A stretch of DNA of 64,000 nucleotides from Acidobacteriota bacterium (GTDB taxonomy: Bacteria > Acidobacteriota > Terriglobia > Terriglobales > Acidobacteriaceae), in contig JAJXZL010000036.1 in assembly GCA_021780075.1 (NCBI GenBank), positions 146,717-210,716 of the forward strand, read 5' to 3'. How positions within the stretch are numbered: position 1 is the first letter of the stretch; the number at the start of each line of letters is the position of its first letter. Below are positions 52,336-61,585 of the stretch, piece after piece. The notes under the pieces were generated by a model, which saw nothing but the letters and a program-made list of their open reading frames with translations, ran no database searches and had not been told where the DNA came from. The translations under genes and the position numbers were made by a program.

Positions 52336-53321
52336 TACTGGCCTTTCACTATGCATCAAATACCACCTCGGTAGCTCTCATCGCAGTCTGCCTAACAGCC
52401 GAACCCTAACTGGGCTTCACATGGCGGCTCTCTAGGGCCAATGCGTCTGCGTAGTTATCGGTTCGCCCGCCTTACAGTGCCGTTGTGCGGAGCATCACCT
52501 CATGCGCAGCATCCTACGACGACGCTTGCAAGAGCACGGTGACGTTCATCACACACTGTAAAAACACTGATTTTTGTTGGTGATTTTCAGGCGGAATCGT
52601 GCGCGATCTTTGCTCTAATATCCCGCGAAGTAAAATAGAAAACTGCATATCAGCGCGTATCTTCTCGCAACGCTGATCTCCCGCGAGAGCGCGCAAAACA
52701 GGCCGCTGAGCCAGCTCCGCGCGTAACACTCTAACTACAGTTTTGCCATGACAATCGAGCGCATAGATTCACCCTGCTAGTGCATATCATGCGGCCGGAA
52801 GATACAGGCCGTCTTCCAGAGTCATCGTGGCCAGCAGGAAACATTCTTCATGCGTCGTGTCATCGATTGTGTATGGAGTTAGGACATCGCGGCGCCGGAT
52901 TCAAATCTGGGCCTGTCCGCACTACACGCGTGGATGACGTACCGCACGAAAGTTCGGCCAGAGTGGGGCCCCGCGAATGTGTCTTCGTCCGTGGGACGGG
53001 GCCCATTTCCGTTATCGCTTCGTCCATCGTCGCTGCCAGACGCCCGATATGCATCGCTCCTCGCTCCTCGATATGAGAAGAATTGGCTCCCGTCGGCCAC
53101 TCCCGGGTTGTGTGAACAGGCCCAGGTCAACAGAAAAGGCGAACTAAAGAGACGTGAGGCCCATCACATCTTAGACTGTGGTATTTGCGGGAGACTCTGA
53201 ACAGGCGAAAATCTCTTTCCCGGAGACCGAAGAGTTTTCACCTCGGATGCCACCTCCGAGTCACCGGAAGGAAGCTGAAGGAGTGTGAAGGCCTTTCATC
53301 GGCGGAAGACGGGGCAAGAAG
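52336..53321. other. Long divergent regulatory region between cytochrome operon and Crp/Fnr gene
   Basis: About 985 bp with no recognised gene. It contains the CRP/FNR-type site at 52539-52552. Near the regulator it has two small hairpins, CTCGGA-N7-TCCGAG (about 53242-53260) and GAAAA-CTCTT/AAGAG-TTTTC (about 53205-53240), that could structure the fnr-like mRNA leader. Short ORFs in it look random. Confidence 0.55.
52539..52552. promoter_or_regulatory. CRP/FNR-type site GTGA-N6-TCAC
   Basis: GTGA and TCAC are separated by CGTTCA, the spacing of Crp-family boxes (TGTGA-N6-TCACA; the right arm continues with A). It lies about 205 bp upstream of the decaheme cytochrome start and 770 bp from the divergent regulator gene, so it could control the cytochrome operon. 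The short arms could also arise by chance. Confidence 0.45.
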
Positions 53322-54074
53322 ATGGCGAATACTGGGATTTCCGTAGGAATGCAGAGACGGCAGAAGCAGCAGGCAAGGCAGGCACCGGTTGGGTGCGCAG
53401 CCTGCTCCAACCGCCGCCCTGGCTGGTTTTGCTCTCTGGGCAGTGCGGTTCTTGCCGACCTTGAACTCGCCACAAGCACAATCTCTCTGCCGGCGCAGGC
53501 TTCGCTGTTCACGCAGGGCGAGGATGCCCGTTGCCTTTATCTGATATGCAGTGGATATCTCAAGCTCACCGCTGGTCATCCCCAGGATCGCCAGATGATT
53601 GTGCGCGTGGCTGGTCCCGGCTCCATGTTGGGGCTTTATGCCGTTCTGTCCCATGGGGTTTATGAGGTATCTGCAGAATCGCTGACCACCGCTCAACTGC
53701 GACCAGTGGAACGGGACAGGTTTCTCAATTTCCTGCGCAGCCACAAGGAAGCGCAGATGCGCGCCGTGCAGTGCATCTGCCAGGAGTACCGCTTCGCTTT
53801 GCAGGACGCCTGCCGCATCTCGCTGGCGGAAACCGTGGCGGCCCGGCTGGGACGACTGCTGCTCGAACTGGGTCACCAGATTGGAGAGCATCTGAGCGGC
53901 GGCGAGTTCCGCTTTCCGCTGCTGCTGACCCACGAAGAAATGGCGTCCATGGCCTGTACCACGCGCGAAACCGTCACCCGCACCCTCGGCCAGTTCCGCA
54001 AAGAGGGCTGGATCTCGGTGGAGGGATCGGTCATTACCCTGCACCACCCCGACCGGTTGCAGGCCATCGCTTAG
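53322..54074 (+). CDS. Crp/Fnr family regulator with N-terminal cysteines
   Basis: 250 residues. Cyclic-nucleotide-binding-like domain (about 45-160: SLPAQASLFTQGEDARCLYLICSGYLKL, GPGSMLGLYAVLS), dimer helix, and a winged helix with LLTHEEMASMACTTRETVTRTLGQFRKEGW for DNA recognition. Before the fold are cysteines at about 25, 28 and 37 (VGCAACSNRRPGWFCSLG), and more within the core (VQCICQEYR). An FNR-type [4Fe-4S] oxygen sensor is plausible, though the spacing C-x2-C-x8-C differs from E. coli. Divergent from the cytochrome conduit operon, so it probably tunes it to oxygen or redox state. Confidence 0.9.
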   Translation: MANTGISVGMQRRQKQQARQAPVGCAACSNRRPGWFCSLGSAVLADLELATSTISLPAQASLFTQGEDARCLYLICSGYLKLTAGHPQDRQMIVRVAGPGSMLGLYAVLSHGVYEVSAESLTTAQLRPVERDRFLNFLRSHKEAQMRAVQCICQEYRFALQDACRISLAETVAARLGRLLLELGHQIGEHLSGGEFRFPLLLTHEEMASMACTTRETVTRTLGQFRKEGWISVEGSVITLHHPDRLQAIA

Positions 54075-54181
54075 GGTTGGCTCGCGTGTTTCCCGGCATC
54101 TCCTCCATCTTTTAACGCTCTCTTCCGGCCCCCTCCCTGCGTCCAAGAGATATCATCAAGCTGTAGGAGTTCGTGCCAAGT

Positions 54182-54751
54182 ATGACCCGTTTTGCATTTT
54201 GGCTTTCTGCATTATTTTTTTCCTGCGCTGCGTTTGCCCAGAATCCCGCACCGGCTTCGGCTCCCATCGAGCCGGCGGTGACCTCTGCCATCACCCCTGA
54301 GGTCGCTACGTTCCAGAAGATCGAGGACACATGGTCTAGCGCGGTAAACATGCACGACCAGTACAGTCTGGAACTGGTGCTTTCGCCCCTGTTTGTGGAC
54401 GTCTCCGCAGCGGGCGACATCACCACCCGCAATCAGCAGTTGGCAAATCTGATTTCCGGCGACGACAAGGTCATCCACCTGGAACAGCGCGTGATTACCG
54501 TGCGCATGCTGGGCGATATCGCCGTGGCCAACGGAACGTACACGCTGCATCACAAGGCAGGCTCCGGGCAAGTAGATGAAAAAGGGGTTTTTACGCACGT
54601 CTTTGAGCGCATGCGCGGCGGCTGGTTGTGCATCAACTCGCAGCGCACTCTGCTGCCGGACGACCCGAAAGTCAAGGCCAAGAAGCAATCCGGATCCGAT
54701 CTGCCCTTCCACATCCCCCTGTTTTCAAGAAGCGACAAGAAAGACCAGTAG
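54182..54751 (+). CDS. Exported SnoaL/NTF2-like (DUF4440-type) protein
   Basis: 189 residues from 54182 (the GTG at 54173 is also in frame). Signal peptide TRFAFWLSALFFSCAAFAQ, then a cone-like alpha+beta domain: FQKIEDTWSSAVNMHDQYSLELVLSPLFVDVS, TRNQQLANLI, VITVRMLGDIAVANGTYTLHH and GVFTHVFERMRGGWLCI. Members bind or isomerise small molecules; the function here is unknown. A polar Lys-rich tail ends the chain. Confidence 0.8.
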   Translation: MTRFAFWLSALFFSCAAFAQNPAPASAPIEPAVTSAITPEVATFQKIEDTWSSAVNMHDQYSLELVLSPLFVDVSAAGDITTRNQQLANLISGDDKVIHLEQRVITVRMLGDIAVANGTYTLHHKAGSGQVDEKGVFTHVFERMRGGWLCINSQRTLLPDDPKVKAKKQSGSDLPFHIPLFSRSDKKDQ

Positions 54752-54777
54752 CGCTGGCTGCGGCGGAAATGCCCAGG

Positions 54778-56817
54778 CTAGCCCGCCCGTCGCGCGCCCT
54801 GCACCCGAATTGACACATGCACCAGGCTCAGAGCGGCTGGCGTGACGCCGGGAATCCGGCTGGCCTGCCCGATGGTGACCGGGCGCACCCGCTCAAGGGT
54901 TTCGCGCATCTCGCGCGAAAGGCCGCTGATGGCGCCATACTCGATCCACTCCGGAATAGCCACCGCCTCGGCGGCCTTCAGCTTTTCAATCGACTTCCTC
55001 TGCTGCTCCAGATAGCCGGCAAATTTAATTTCCGTTTCCACGGCGCGCGCCTCATTGCGATGCGCCGCAGGCAGCGAACCGCCGTGTTCGACGGCAGAGG
55101 CCATCTCTGCCAGCAAAGGTTCGGTGGCGAGCGCTTCGCGCATGGCCGTAAGCACGGGCTCAATGGACACTTCAGGACGCTTGAGTAACTGCGCCCATGT
55201 CAGCCCAGCGGTTGCAGTCAGCGCGCCGAATCCAGCCGCTGCCAGCCGGTCGCCATCCACTTTGCCCGTGGCCAGCAGGCGGTCCAGCGCCGCCAGCCGT
55301 GCCTGCTTCTGCTCGTACCCGGCCCAGGCCTCGTCGCCGATGAGCCCCAGGCGCCGCCCATGCGGCGTCAGCCGCCGGTCGGCGTTGTCGATGCGCAGGT
55401 GCAGCCGGAACTCCGCGCGCGAGGTGAACATGCGATACGGCTCGTTGGTGCCCTTGGAGATCAGATCATCGATCAGGATTCCGGTATAGCCTTCCGTGCG
55501 GTCCATGGTGAAGGGTGGCTGACCCTTGAGCCACAGGGCGGCGTTGATGCCCGCCATGATGCCCTGGCAGGCGGCTTCTTCATACCCGCTCGTCCCGTTG
55601 ATCTGCCCGGCTAGGTACAGGCCCTCCATGCTCTTCACGCGCAGGGTGCGGTCCAGCTCGGTCGCGTCCACGCTGTCGTACTCGATGGCGTAGCCGGGGC
55701 GCAGCATCTCGGCATTCTCCAGCCCGGGAATCGAGTGCACAATCTGCCACTGCACCTCCATCGGCAGCGAGGTGGACATGCCGTTGACGTAGACCTCGTG
55801 CGTATTCAGCCCTTCCGGTTCCAGGAAGAACTGGTGCTGGGTCTTGTCAGGGAACTTGACGATCTTGTCCTCAATGGACGGGCAATAGCGTGGCCCGATG
55901 CCCTCGATGCGCCCCGAGTACATCGCCGACCTATGCACATTCTCGCGAATCAGGCGCAGCGTCTCCGGCGTGGTAAAGGCGATGTGGCAGCTTACCTGCG
56001 GCTGCACAATCTTCTTCGTTCTAAAGCTGAAGGGCGTGGGGTCCGCGTCGCCCGGCTGCTCCTCGAATGCCTCCCAGCGGATCGTCCTGCCGTCGAGCCG
56101 CGGCGGCGTTCCGGTCTTCAGTCTGCACGTCCGAAGCCCCAGCGCTCGCAGCGCCTCGCCCAGCAGGACGCTGGCTGGTTCGCCGCTGCGGCCGGCAGGA
56201 TAGCGCTCCTCGCCGCAGTGAATCAGCCCGTTCAAAAATGTTCCCGTGGTGATGATGGTCGCCCCAGCCATGAGGCGGCGGCCATCGCGCAGCTTCAGGC
56301 CAAGGACGCGGCGGCGCAGGCGCATGGGGCGCGGAAGATCGTTGGCGAGACTGTCGGGCCAATTCCCTTCCGCAGTTTCAGAATCGAGAGCCGGGACATC
56401 AGGACTTCCAGAGAGACCAGCGTCTTCAAAAACGAGATCGACCACCTCGGCCTGGCGGATGTGCAGGTCTTTCTGCGCCTCAAGCACCTCACGCATCTTT
56501 ACGCGATAAAGCTGCTTGTCGCACTGCGCCCGCGGACTCCACACCGCTGGCCCGCGCGACGTATTCAGCAGGCGGAACTGGATGCCCACGGCATCGGCCA
56601 CTTCGCCCATCACGCCGCCCAGCGCGTCCACCTCGCGCACCAGGTGCCCCTTGGCCACGCCGCCGATGGCCGGATTGCAGCTCATCTGGGCAATCAGGTC
56701 CAGATTCATCGTGATCAGCGCGGTCTTCAGCCCCATGCGCGCCGCGGCCATCGCCGCCTCACAGCCGGCGTGGCCCGCGCCCACCACGGCGACGTCATAT
56801 TGTTCGGTAAATGCCAT
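54778..56817 (-). CDS. mnmG: tRNA uridine-5-carboxymethylaminomethyl synthesis enzyme MnmG
   Basis: 679 residues (family about 620-650). FAD loop [41 protein letters not shown], the MnmG tRNA-binding [19 protein letters not shown], the [18 protein letters not shown] signature, and [19 protein letters not shown]. With MnmE it installs carboxymethylaminomethyl on wobble U34. Extra length comes from an insertion around 145-170 ([20 protein letters not shown]). Confidence 0.97.
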   Translation of the reverse strand: MAFTEQYDVAVVGAGHAGCEAAMAAARMGLKTALITMNLDLIAQMSCNPAIGGVAKGHLVREVDALGGVMGEVADAVGIQFRLLNTSRGPAVWSPRAQCDKQLYRVKMREVLEAQKDLHIRQAEVVDLVFEDAGLSGSPDVPALDSETAEGNWPDSLANDLPRPMRLRRRVLGLKLRDGRRLMAGATIITTGTFLNGLIHCGEERYPAGRSGEPASVLLGEALRALGLRTCRLKTGTPPRLDGRTIRWEAFEEQPGDADPTPFSFRTKKIVQPQVSCHIAFTTPETLRLIRENVHRSAMYSGRIEGIGPRYCPSIEDKIVKFPDKTQHQFFLEPEGLNTHEVYVNGMSTSLPMEVQWQIVHSIPGLENAEMLRPGYAIEYDSVDATELDRTLRVKSMEGLYLAGQINGTSGYEEAACQGIMAGINAALWLKGQPPFTMDRTEGYTGILIDDLISKGTNEPYRMFTSRAEFRLHLRIDNADRRLTPHGRRLGLIGDEAWAGYEQKQARLAALDRLLATGKVDGDRLAAAGFGALTATAGLTWAQLLKRPEVSIEPVLTAMREALATEPLLAEMASAVEHGGSLPAAHRNEARAVETEIKFAGYLEQQRKSIEKLKAAEAVAIPEWIEYGAISGLSREMRETLERVRPVTIGQASRIPGVTPAALSLVHVSIRVQGARRAG

Positions 56818-56949
56818 TCTTCTCTATTCTACGGATTGTGCGCTTCGACCGCACCCGGAACCCGCCCAGATAACCGCGAAGGCTATTCGCCGGTGCTACG
56901 ATGCCCACAACGCACGCCGTTCCGTCCAACCCTCAGGAGGAATCGCCGC

Positions 56950-57252
56950 ATGGGCCTATCAAATTTCCCCACCCAGCCGGAGGCAGGTCCCGCCAATGCC
57001 ACGCCATCCGCGCAGTCGCCCGAAGAGCTGAAGGAAGAAAGCCGCAAGATTCGCCGCCTGCAGATCATGATGAACATGGTGATGCAGGTCATCGCGCAAG
57101 ACCTCACTCTACCCGTGGAGGAAGCCTCAGAGATGGTGGCCGACACGCGCCGCGCAGCGCTGGCCATGTTTCCTGACAAGGAGCTGGCCTTCAACCTGAT
57201 CTACTGGCCGCGCCTGCAGCGGCTCATGCGCGAGCGCTACCGCATGCAGTAA
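56950..57252 (+). CDS. Small conserved hypothetical protein
   Basis: 100 residues; start at 56950 behind AGGAGG (9 bp). The much longer ORF in the track (from 55735) overlaps mnmG on the other strand and is a shadow. It has a Pro/Ala-rich N-terminus, then two helices (EELKEESRKIRRLQIMMNMVMQVIAQD, EEASEMVADTRRAALAMFP) and a basic end RLMRERYRMQ. Soluble; no family recognised. Divergent from mnmG. Confidence 0.72.
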   Translation: MGLSNFPTQPEAGPANATPSAQSPEELKEESRKIRRLQIMMNMVMQVIAQDLTLPVEEASEMVADTRRAALAMFPDKELAFNLIYWPRLQRLMRERYRMQ

Positions 57253-57440
57253 AGCCGCTGATGCTGCAGCTCACGTCGTGGATGAGATGGCCGAACCATA
57301 AAAGGCGAACGGCGCCCCGCCGGTCTTCGCTGGACGAAGGCTGGCGTGGATGCTCCTTGTGAACTCTACAGAAATCGCATCCGGGCGCCTATCGCTGTTG
57401 TTTTGAGGCTGTATTACGAAAGGGGACTCCCGCCCATACG

Positions 57441-57878
57441 CTACTTCACTTGCTCCTCGGTATGCTCGGCAGCCTTCTGGCCCTTCTTTTGCAGTCGCCC
57501 CTCTTCGCGGGACACATCTGCTACAGCTACGCCGTCCTTTGTGCCCACCTGATAAATGCGCGCGAGAAACTCCTTACTTCCATACCGGTTAAAAATCAAC
57601 TCGGAATGCCGGGGAGTGTGCGAGTCTTCTGATTCTCTGACTAGAAATTCCGTGGAGGTACGGCCGTCGGCGCTGGTCGCTCTCATGAATTCCAGATTGG
57701 AATCCGACAGCATGCGGAAGATATAGCGTCCCGGCGGCAAGGTGGTGTTGCCCAGGATAAAAGAGTGGTGAACATTCGCTTCGATCTGGTCCGTGATTTG
57801 GGCCTGCGCGGTGGAAGCAGCGAAGACCAGCAGCAACAAGACAAACACGGACGAGGAAAAAACAGCAATTCGACGCAT
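57441..57878 (-). CDS. Small secreted protein, paralogous type to 28046-28477
   Basis: 145 residues; start 57878 behind AGGAGG. Signal peptide (VFSSSVFVLLLLVFAASTAQAQ) and beta-rich domain: IEANVHHSFILGNTTLPPGRYIFRML, STEFLVRESE and ELIFNRYGSKEFLARIY. It shares the HxxLPxGxYxF-type pattern with 28046, so both belong to one secreted family. C-terminal Lys/Glu-rich tail. Unknown function. Confidence 0.75.
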   Translation of the reverse strand: MRRIAVFSSSVFVLLLLVFAASTAQAQITDQIEANVHHSFILGNTTLPPGRYIFRMLSDSNLEFMRATSADGRTSTEFLVRESEDSHTPRHSELIFNRYGSKEFLARIYQVGTKDGVAVADVSREEGRLQKKGQKAAEHTEEQVK

Positions 57879-58012
57879 TGCAAACCCTCCTGCCCCTTGC
57901 GATGCTGTCCTGCAAACGCGGGTTGCCGGGCTTGGCGCTGGATTCACTGGCAGCGTGCAGGGATACCCGCCTGCTGGACGGCAACGGCTGTCGCAGCGAA
58001 AAGGCGCGGTCG

Positions 58013-58783
58013 TTACTTGTTCTCGTTGCCCGTCAGGCGGAAGGTGATGGTTCCCCAGAAGAGCCGCGCGCGCATCTGCACGGGCAGGTGGCGGTCATCG
58101 TCGGTATACCAGATCCAGATGTTGCCGCGGTTCTTGACCACGCCGGCCGCTGCCGTGGGCTGCACCCGAATGGTCTTGAAGGTGCCCAGCGGCGTCTTGA
58201 TCTCTTCGCGGCCTTCCACCTTGATGGTCACCGGCACGTTGTGCATGGCATCCACCAGCGGAATCATGAAGCTCTGCCCCAGCTCGAGCGGCTGAGACGC
58301 GGTGTAAAACACGCCCGTCAGCAGGTCTGTCATGCAGCCGGGGATGGCCGACTCCACATGCTTGCTTTGCCCGGTGACAAGGTTCTTCTCGTCGAGGATG
58401 GATTTGGACTGCGGGTAAACCATCTGCAGCGTGGAGTTCACCTGCCGGCGACCCTCCACCGTCTGCTTGCTGAACTCGTAGGTGCAGCCCCTGGCGCGGT
58501 CAATGTTCGACTGGAAATGGTCGCTGACGTGGAACAGCAGGTTGATCGCCCCGATCGTGTCTGCGCTGGCCGTGATGCGCTCGCGGTCGCCCACCTGCTC
58601 AAAGTGCACCACGGCGATTCCAGCAGGAAACACGCGCCAGTCCACGGAGTAGGTAAGCGTCTGCTTCTGGGGAAAGTTGAAGCCGGGGCGCGGGGGCGCA
58701 AGCTGCGGAAACTGTTGCGCCTGAGCCACGGCGGCAAGAGCGAGGGCGCAAAAAAACATCTTCACCGTCGTGCGCTTCTTCAC
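58013..58783 (-). CDS. Exported DUF3108 protein
   Basis: 256 residues from a GTG at 58783 (ATG at 58759 is an alternative). Signal peptide (MFFCALALAAVAQAQ), then DUF3108 domain: LTYSVDWRVFPAGIAVVHFEQVG, HFQSNIDRARGCTYEFSKQTVEGRRQ, GCMTDLLTGVFYT, IWYTDDDRHLPVQMRARLFWG. Exported beta-barrel-like fold, possibly lipid or polysaccharide binding at the periplasm. Last gene downstream of the lipid A/Kdo operon. Confidence 0.87.
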   Translation of the reverse strand: MKKRTTVKMFFCALALAAVAQAQQFPQLAPPRPGFNFPQKQTLTYSVDWRVFPAGIAVVHFEQVGDRERITASADTIGAINLLFHVSDHFQSNIDRARGCTYEFSKQTVEGRRQVNSTLQMVYPQSKSILDEKNLVTGQSKHVESAIPGCMTDLLTGVFYTASQPLELGQSFMIPLVDAMHNVPVTIKVEGREEIKTPLGTFKTIRVQPTAAAGVVKNRGNIWIWYTDDDRHLPVQMRARLFWGTITFRLTGNENK

Positions 58784-58832
58784 CGTGTGGCCTGGCTCCT
58801 TTTATTTCTTAACGATTGGGGTGCTGGAACGC

Positions 58833-59495
58833 TCAGCGCGGCCCATGCACAAGTGCGTTCAGAGCCGGCCGCAGTAAGAGCAGGCAGAGATAGAGCAGCG
58901 CGGCTCCTATAAGAGCATTGTACTCGCGGTGCCTGAGGTAAAGCGCCGGCGCAAAGCTGCCCGAGGCGCTTTCTTCACCGGCGCCCGGTTCGCGGCCAGC
59001 GCCGGCGGGCGGGCGGGCCGCCGTCAGCCGCGGAATCAGTCTTGGCACCCGCTTGCAATACGCGTCGAAATCAGGGAACGTCGCCCGCAAAAAGCGCTCC
59101 TCTGAAGCGATCACCGGCACATAAATCATCAGGAACCCCACGGCCAGCACCAGCGCCACGGGCCAACTGCGCAGCGCCACGGCAAAACCCGCAGCCATGA
59201 GCATCGAGCCCAGATAGAGCGGATTGCGCGTGTGAGCGTAGGGGCCGGTCTGCGTCAGCTCGCGGTTTTTCTTCACGTAGCCGGCGGCGTAGCCCCTCAA
59301 CCACAGGCCCGGCAACACAAGCGCCAGGCTCCAGGCCACCGCGGCAGGCCGGGGAGCGCGGCGCCACAGCTCAAAAATGTACAGCGCGGCCGTAAGAAAC
59401 CCGAGCGGCACGCGAATGCGCCGGGCAACACGCTGCCAGCGCGCGATCCAGTCCATCGACTGGCCTTCGGGGGACGGGTTTTCCGGATGATTCAT
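58833..59495 (-). CDS. Isoprenylcysteine carboxyl methyltransferase-like membrane protein (PEMT/ICMT)
   Basis: 220 residues with about five membrane helices. The ICMT/PEMT motif GPYAHTRNPLYLGSMLMAAGFAV and the later EERFLRATFPDFDAYCKRVPRLIP are the SAM-binding parts of this methyltransferase family. Substrate uncertain: phospholipids or other isoprenoid/lipid compounds. The start overlaps the stop of the glycosyltransferase gene by 4 bp, so it is part of the envelope operon. Confidence 0.88.
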   Translation of the reverse strand: MNHPENPSPEGQSMDWIARWQRVARRIRVPLGFLTAALYIFELWRRAPRPAAVAWSLALVLPGLWLRGYAAGYVKKNRELTQTGPYAHTRNPLYLGSMLMAAGFAVALRSWPVALVLAVGFLMIYVPVIASEERFLRATFPDFDAYCKRVPRLIPRLTAARPPAGAGREPGAGEESASGSFAPALYLRHREYNALIGAALLYLCLLLLRPALNALVHGPR

Positions 59496-60571
59496 GGGGC
59501 CGTATCAGAATAAAGCAGTTCATCGGCGGCTCGCAGCACGTCTTCCGGCTGGATGGTCAGCAGTCCGGCTTCAGGCGCTTCGTAGCGCGTGTGGTCGCGG
59601 CGGCTTTTGGGGCTGCGCAGCACCTTGAACCGGGTTCCGAACGGCCCATTGCGGCTGGGGTCCGTGGGCCCGTAAATGCCTACCACCGGGCGGCCAAGGG
59701 CGCAGGCCAGGTGCAGCGGGCCGGTGTCTCCTGCAATCGCCAGCCGGATGCGCCGGGTAAGCGCGATCAACTGGTTCAGGTTGCCCACAAGTGGAGTGAC
59801 CGCTCCGCCGGTTTGCTTTACCATCGCGTCGGCCAGCGGCTCCTCGCCCGGGCCGGCGTTCACCAGCACGCGGCATCCGCGCTCGATAAGTCCCTGGGCT
59901 ACTGCGGCGTAGCGCTCCACCGGCCAGCGCTTGGCGCCCCATCCCGCACCGGGATTGATGAGCACGGCGGGCTGTGTTGCGGCTGGAAAAAGAAGCGTAT
60001 CGGCCCATGCCTCTGAGGCGGGATCCACGGGCAGCCAGGGTTGCTCGGGCTTCAGCTCGTCCCCGGCAATGGCCTCGGCCAGTTCAACATCCTGTTCGAT
60101 GACGTGCGCGCCCTGGGTGACCACCCTCTCCGTGAAGAACAGGCGTGCTGCCCGCTCGCGGGGCTTATCCTCTCCGATGACGCGGCGGCATCCGGCCATC
60201 CGGCCGATCATGGCCGAGCGCAGAGCTCCCTGCAGGTCAATCACGGTATCGTAATCGCCAGCCCGCAGCGAGTGCCGCAAGGCGGCAATCACATCGCGCG
60301 TGTGGCTGGCCAGCAGATTGCGCCGCCAGTCCTTGGTGGCTGCCAGATGAAGCTGGTCCACGAGCGGCTGAAGGGGAGCGGGTTGGCCGGTGTCGCGCCT
60401 GGTGCTGCCGGGGGCGGCCAGAAGCGCATGCCAGCGCGGCTCCACCACCCAGTCAATTACCCATTCGGGATGCGCCTTGCGCAGCGCCGTCACCGCAGGC
60501 AGCGCATGCAGGATGTCGCCCATGGCTCCCAGGCGCACCACAAGCAAGCGAAACTTGGACCGCGTGTGCAA
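59492..60571 (-). CDS. Glycosyltransferase family 9 (LPS heptosyltransferase I-like)
   Basis: 359 residues with the GT-B GT9 pattern: LLVVRLGAMGDILHALPAVTALRKAHP, DLQGALRSAMIGR, LINPGAGWGAKRWPVERYAAVAQGL, and the acceptor-binding AGDTGPLHLACALGRPVVGIYGPTDPSRNGP. Heptosyltransferase I adds heptose to Kdo2-lipid A. It lies 24 bp after lpxK, in the waaA-lpxK transcript, which supports the WaaC role. Confidence 0.92.
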   Translation of the reverse strand: MHTRSKFRLLVVRLGAMGDILHALPAVTALRKAHPEWVIDWVVEPRWHALLAAPGSTRRDTGQPAPLQPLVDQLHLAATKDWRRNLLASHTRDVIAALRHSLRAGDYDTVIDLQGALRSAMIGRMAGCRRVIGEDKPRERAARLFFTERVVTQGAHVIEQDVELAEAIAGDELKPEQPWLPVDPASEAWADTLLFPAATQPAVLINPGAGWGAKRWPVERYAAVAQGLIERGCRVLVNAGPGEEPLADAMVKQTGGAVTPLVGNLNQLIALTRRIRLAIAGDTGPLHLACALGRPVVGIYGPTDPSRNGPFGTRFKVLRSPKSRRDHTRYEAPEAGLLTIQPEDVLRAADELLYSDTAP

Positions 60572-60595
60572 GCTCTGATTTTCTCACAGCGGCAG

Positions 60596-61585
60596 TTAGG
60601 CCGGACCGGTCTTGAGCCGTGCCATCAGCCAGCCCAGCGCAGCTGCCTCATCCTCGATTTCGATGCGCAGCTGCGCGGTTTTCAGCGGCACGGAAGCCGG
60701 AAACGCTGCCGTCAAGGCGGCCAGCCGAATGTAATCCTTCTCCGTGGTCAGGAAGGCACCGGCTCGAACAGCACGGGCGGCGTCCACCACTTGCTGCAAA
60801 TCGTCGCGGGTGTAGTGGTGGTGATCATTAAAGACGATGCGGGTGGCCACATGCAGACCAGCAGACGCGAGCCCCCGAAAGAACTGCTCCGGGCGTGCAA
60901 TGCCGCAGAAGGCCGCCACCGGGCCATCGATCGCCGGAACTTCCATATGCCTGCGCAGCCGCCAGACCGGACCCTGCCACCCCCACGCGCGCAGAGCCTC
61001 TTCCAGCACCGGGTCATCTGCCGGTATGCCGATCACATCTGCCCGCTTTGCCGCCTGCAAGGCCTCGCGCAGGTTGCCTGCGGGCAGCAGGTCGTCCAGC
61101 CAGTCCTCCCGATTCAGCAGCAGGATGTCCGCGTCGCGATGGAGCTGGCGATGCTGAAAACCGTCGTCCAGCAGATGAACCTTCTGCCGGTTATCGTCTC
61201 CGCTCCGTTCCGCCTCCGCCAGCACGCCGGCGTCATAGCGCTCCTCGGCAACAAACACCGGCACGCCCGCCTCACGCGCAATCACCAGAGGCTCATCGCC
61301 AAACGATTCTGCCGTCCCGGACGGGTTAACCCTCTCCGCCGCATTGCTCTGGCGGCCATAGCCGCGCGACAGCACGTCTACATGAAAGCCCTCGCCGCCA
61401 AGCAGTCGCGCCAGTTCGATGGCCAGCGGCGTCTTGCCCGCTCCTCCCGTTGAAAGATTGCCGATGCTCACGACGGGCCAGCCCAGACGCCGAACCGCCT
61501 TCCAGCCTCGCTCGATGCTCAGGTTGTTCACTGCCACCCCCGCCGCATACAGCGGCACCAGCGGGGCAAACCAGGGGCGCTTCAT
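60596..61585 (-). CDS. lpxK: Tetraacyldisaccharide 4'-kinase LpxK
   Basis: 329 residues. N-terminal membrane anchor region and Walker A SIGNLSTGGAGKTPLAIELARLL, then DVLSRGYGRQ, GDEPLVIAREAGVPVFV, LDDGFQHRQLHRDADILLLN and a C-terminal FLTTEKDYIRL. It adds the 4'-phosphate of lipid A. The start overlaps the waaA stop by 4 bp. Confidence 0.95.
   Translation of the reverse strand: MKRPWFAPLVPLYAAGVAVNNLSIERGWKAVRRLGWPVVSIGNLSTGGAGKTPLAIELARLLGGEGFHVDVLSRGYGRQSNAAERVNPSGTAESFGDEPLVIAREAGVPVFVAEERYDAGVLAEAERSGDDNRQKVHLLDDGFQHRQLHRDADILLLNREDWLDDLLPAGNLREALQAAKRADVIGIPADDPVLEEALRAWGWQGPVWRLRRHMEVPAIDGPVAAFCGIARPEQFFRGLASAGLHVATRIVFNDHHHYTRDDLQQVVDAARAVRAGAFLTTEKDYIRLAALTAAFPASVPLKTAQLRIEIEDEAAALGWLMARLKTGPA

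Noticed and set aside
52336-52520. Possible c-di-GMP (GEMM) riboswitch in front of the cytochrome operon
   Set aside because: Such riboswitches often precede cytochrome genes, but the conserved GCAAAGCC and ACAGGGCAAACC segments are not present; GTGAAGCCC is only a partial likeness.
52880-52930. tRNA-like GATTCAAATC segment
   Set aside because: The flanking bases do not form a T-stem (G-G mismatch) and no anticodon arm can be found.
55735-56949. N-terminal extension of the small protein at 56950
   Set aside because: Antisense to mnmG; the strong AGGAGG site at 56950 marks the true start.
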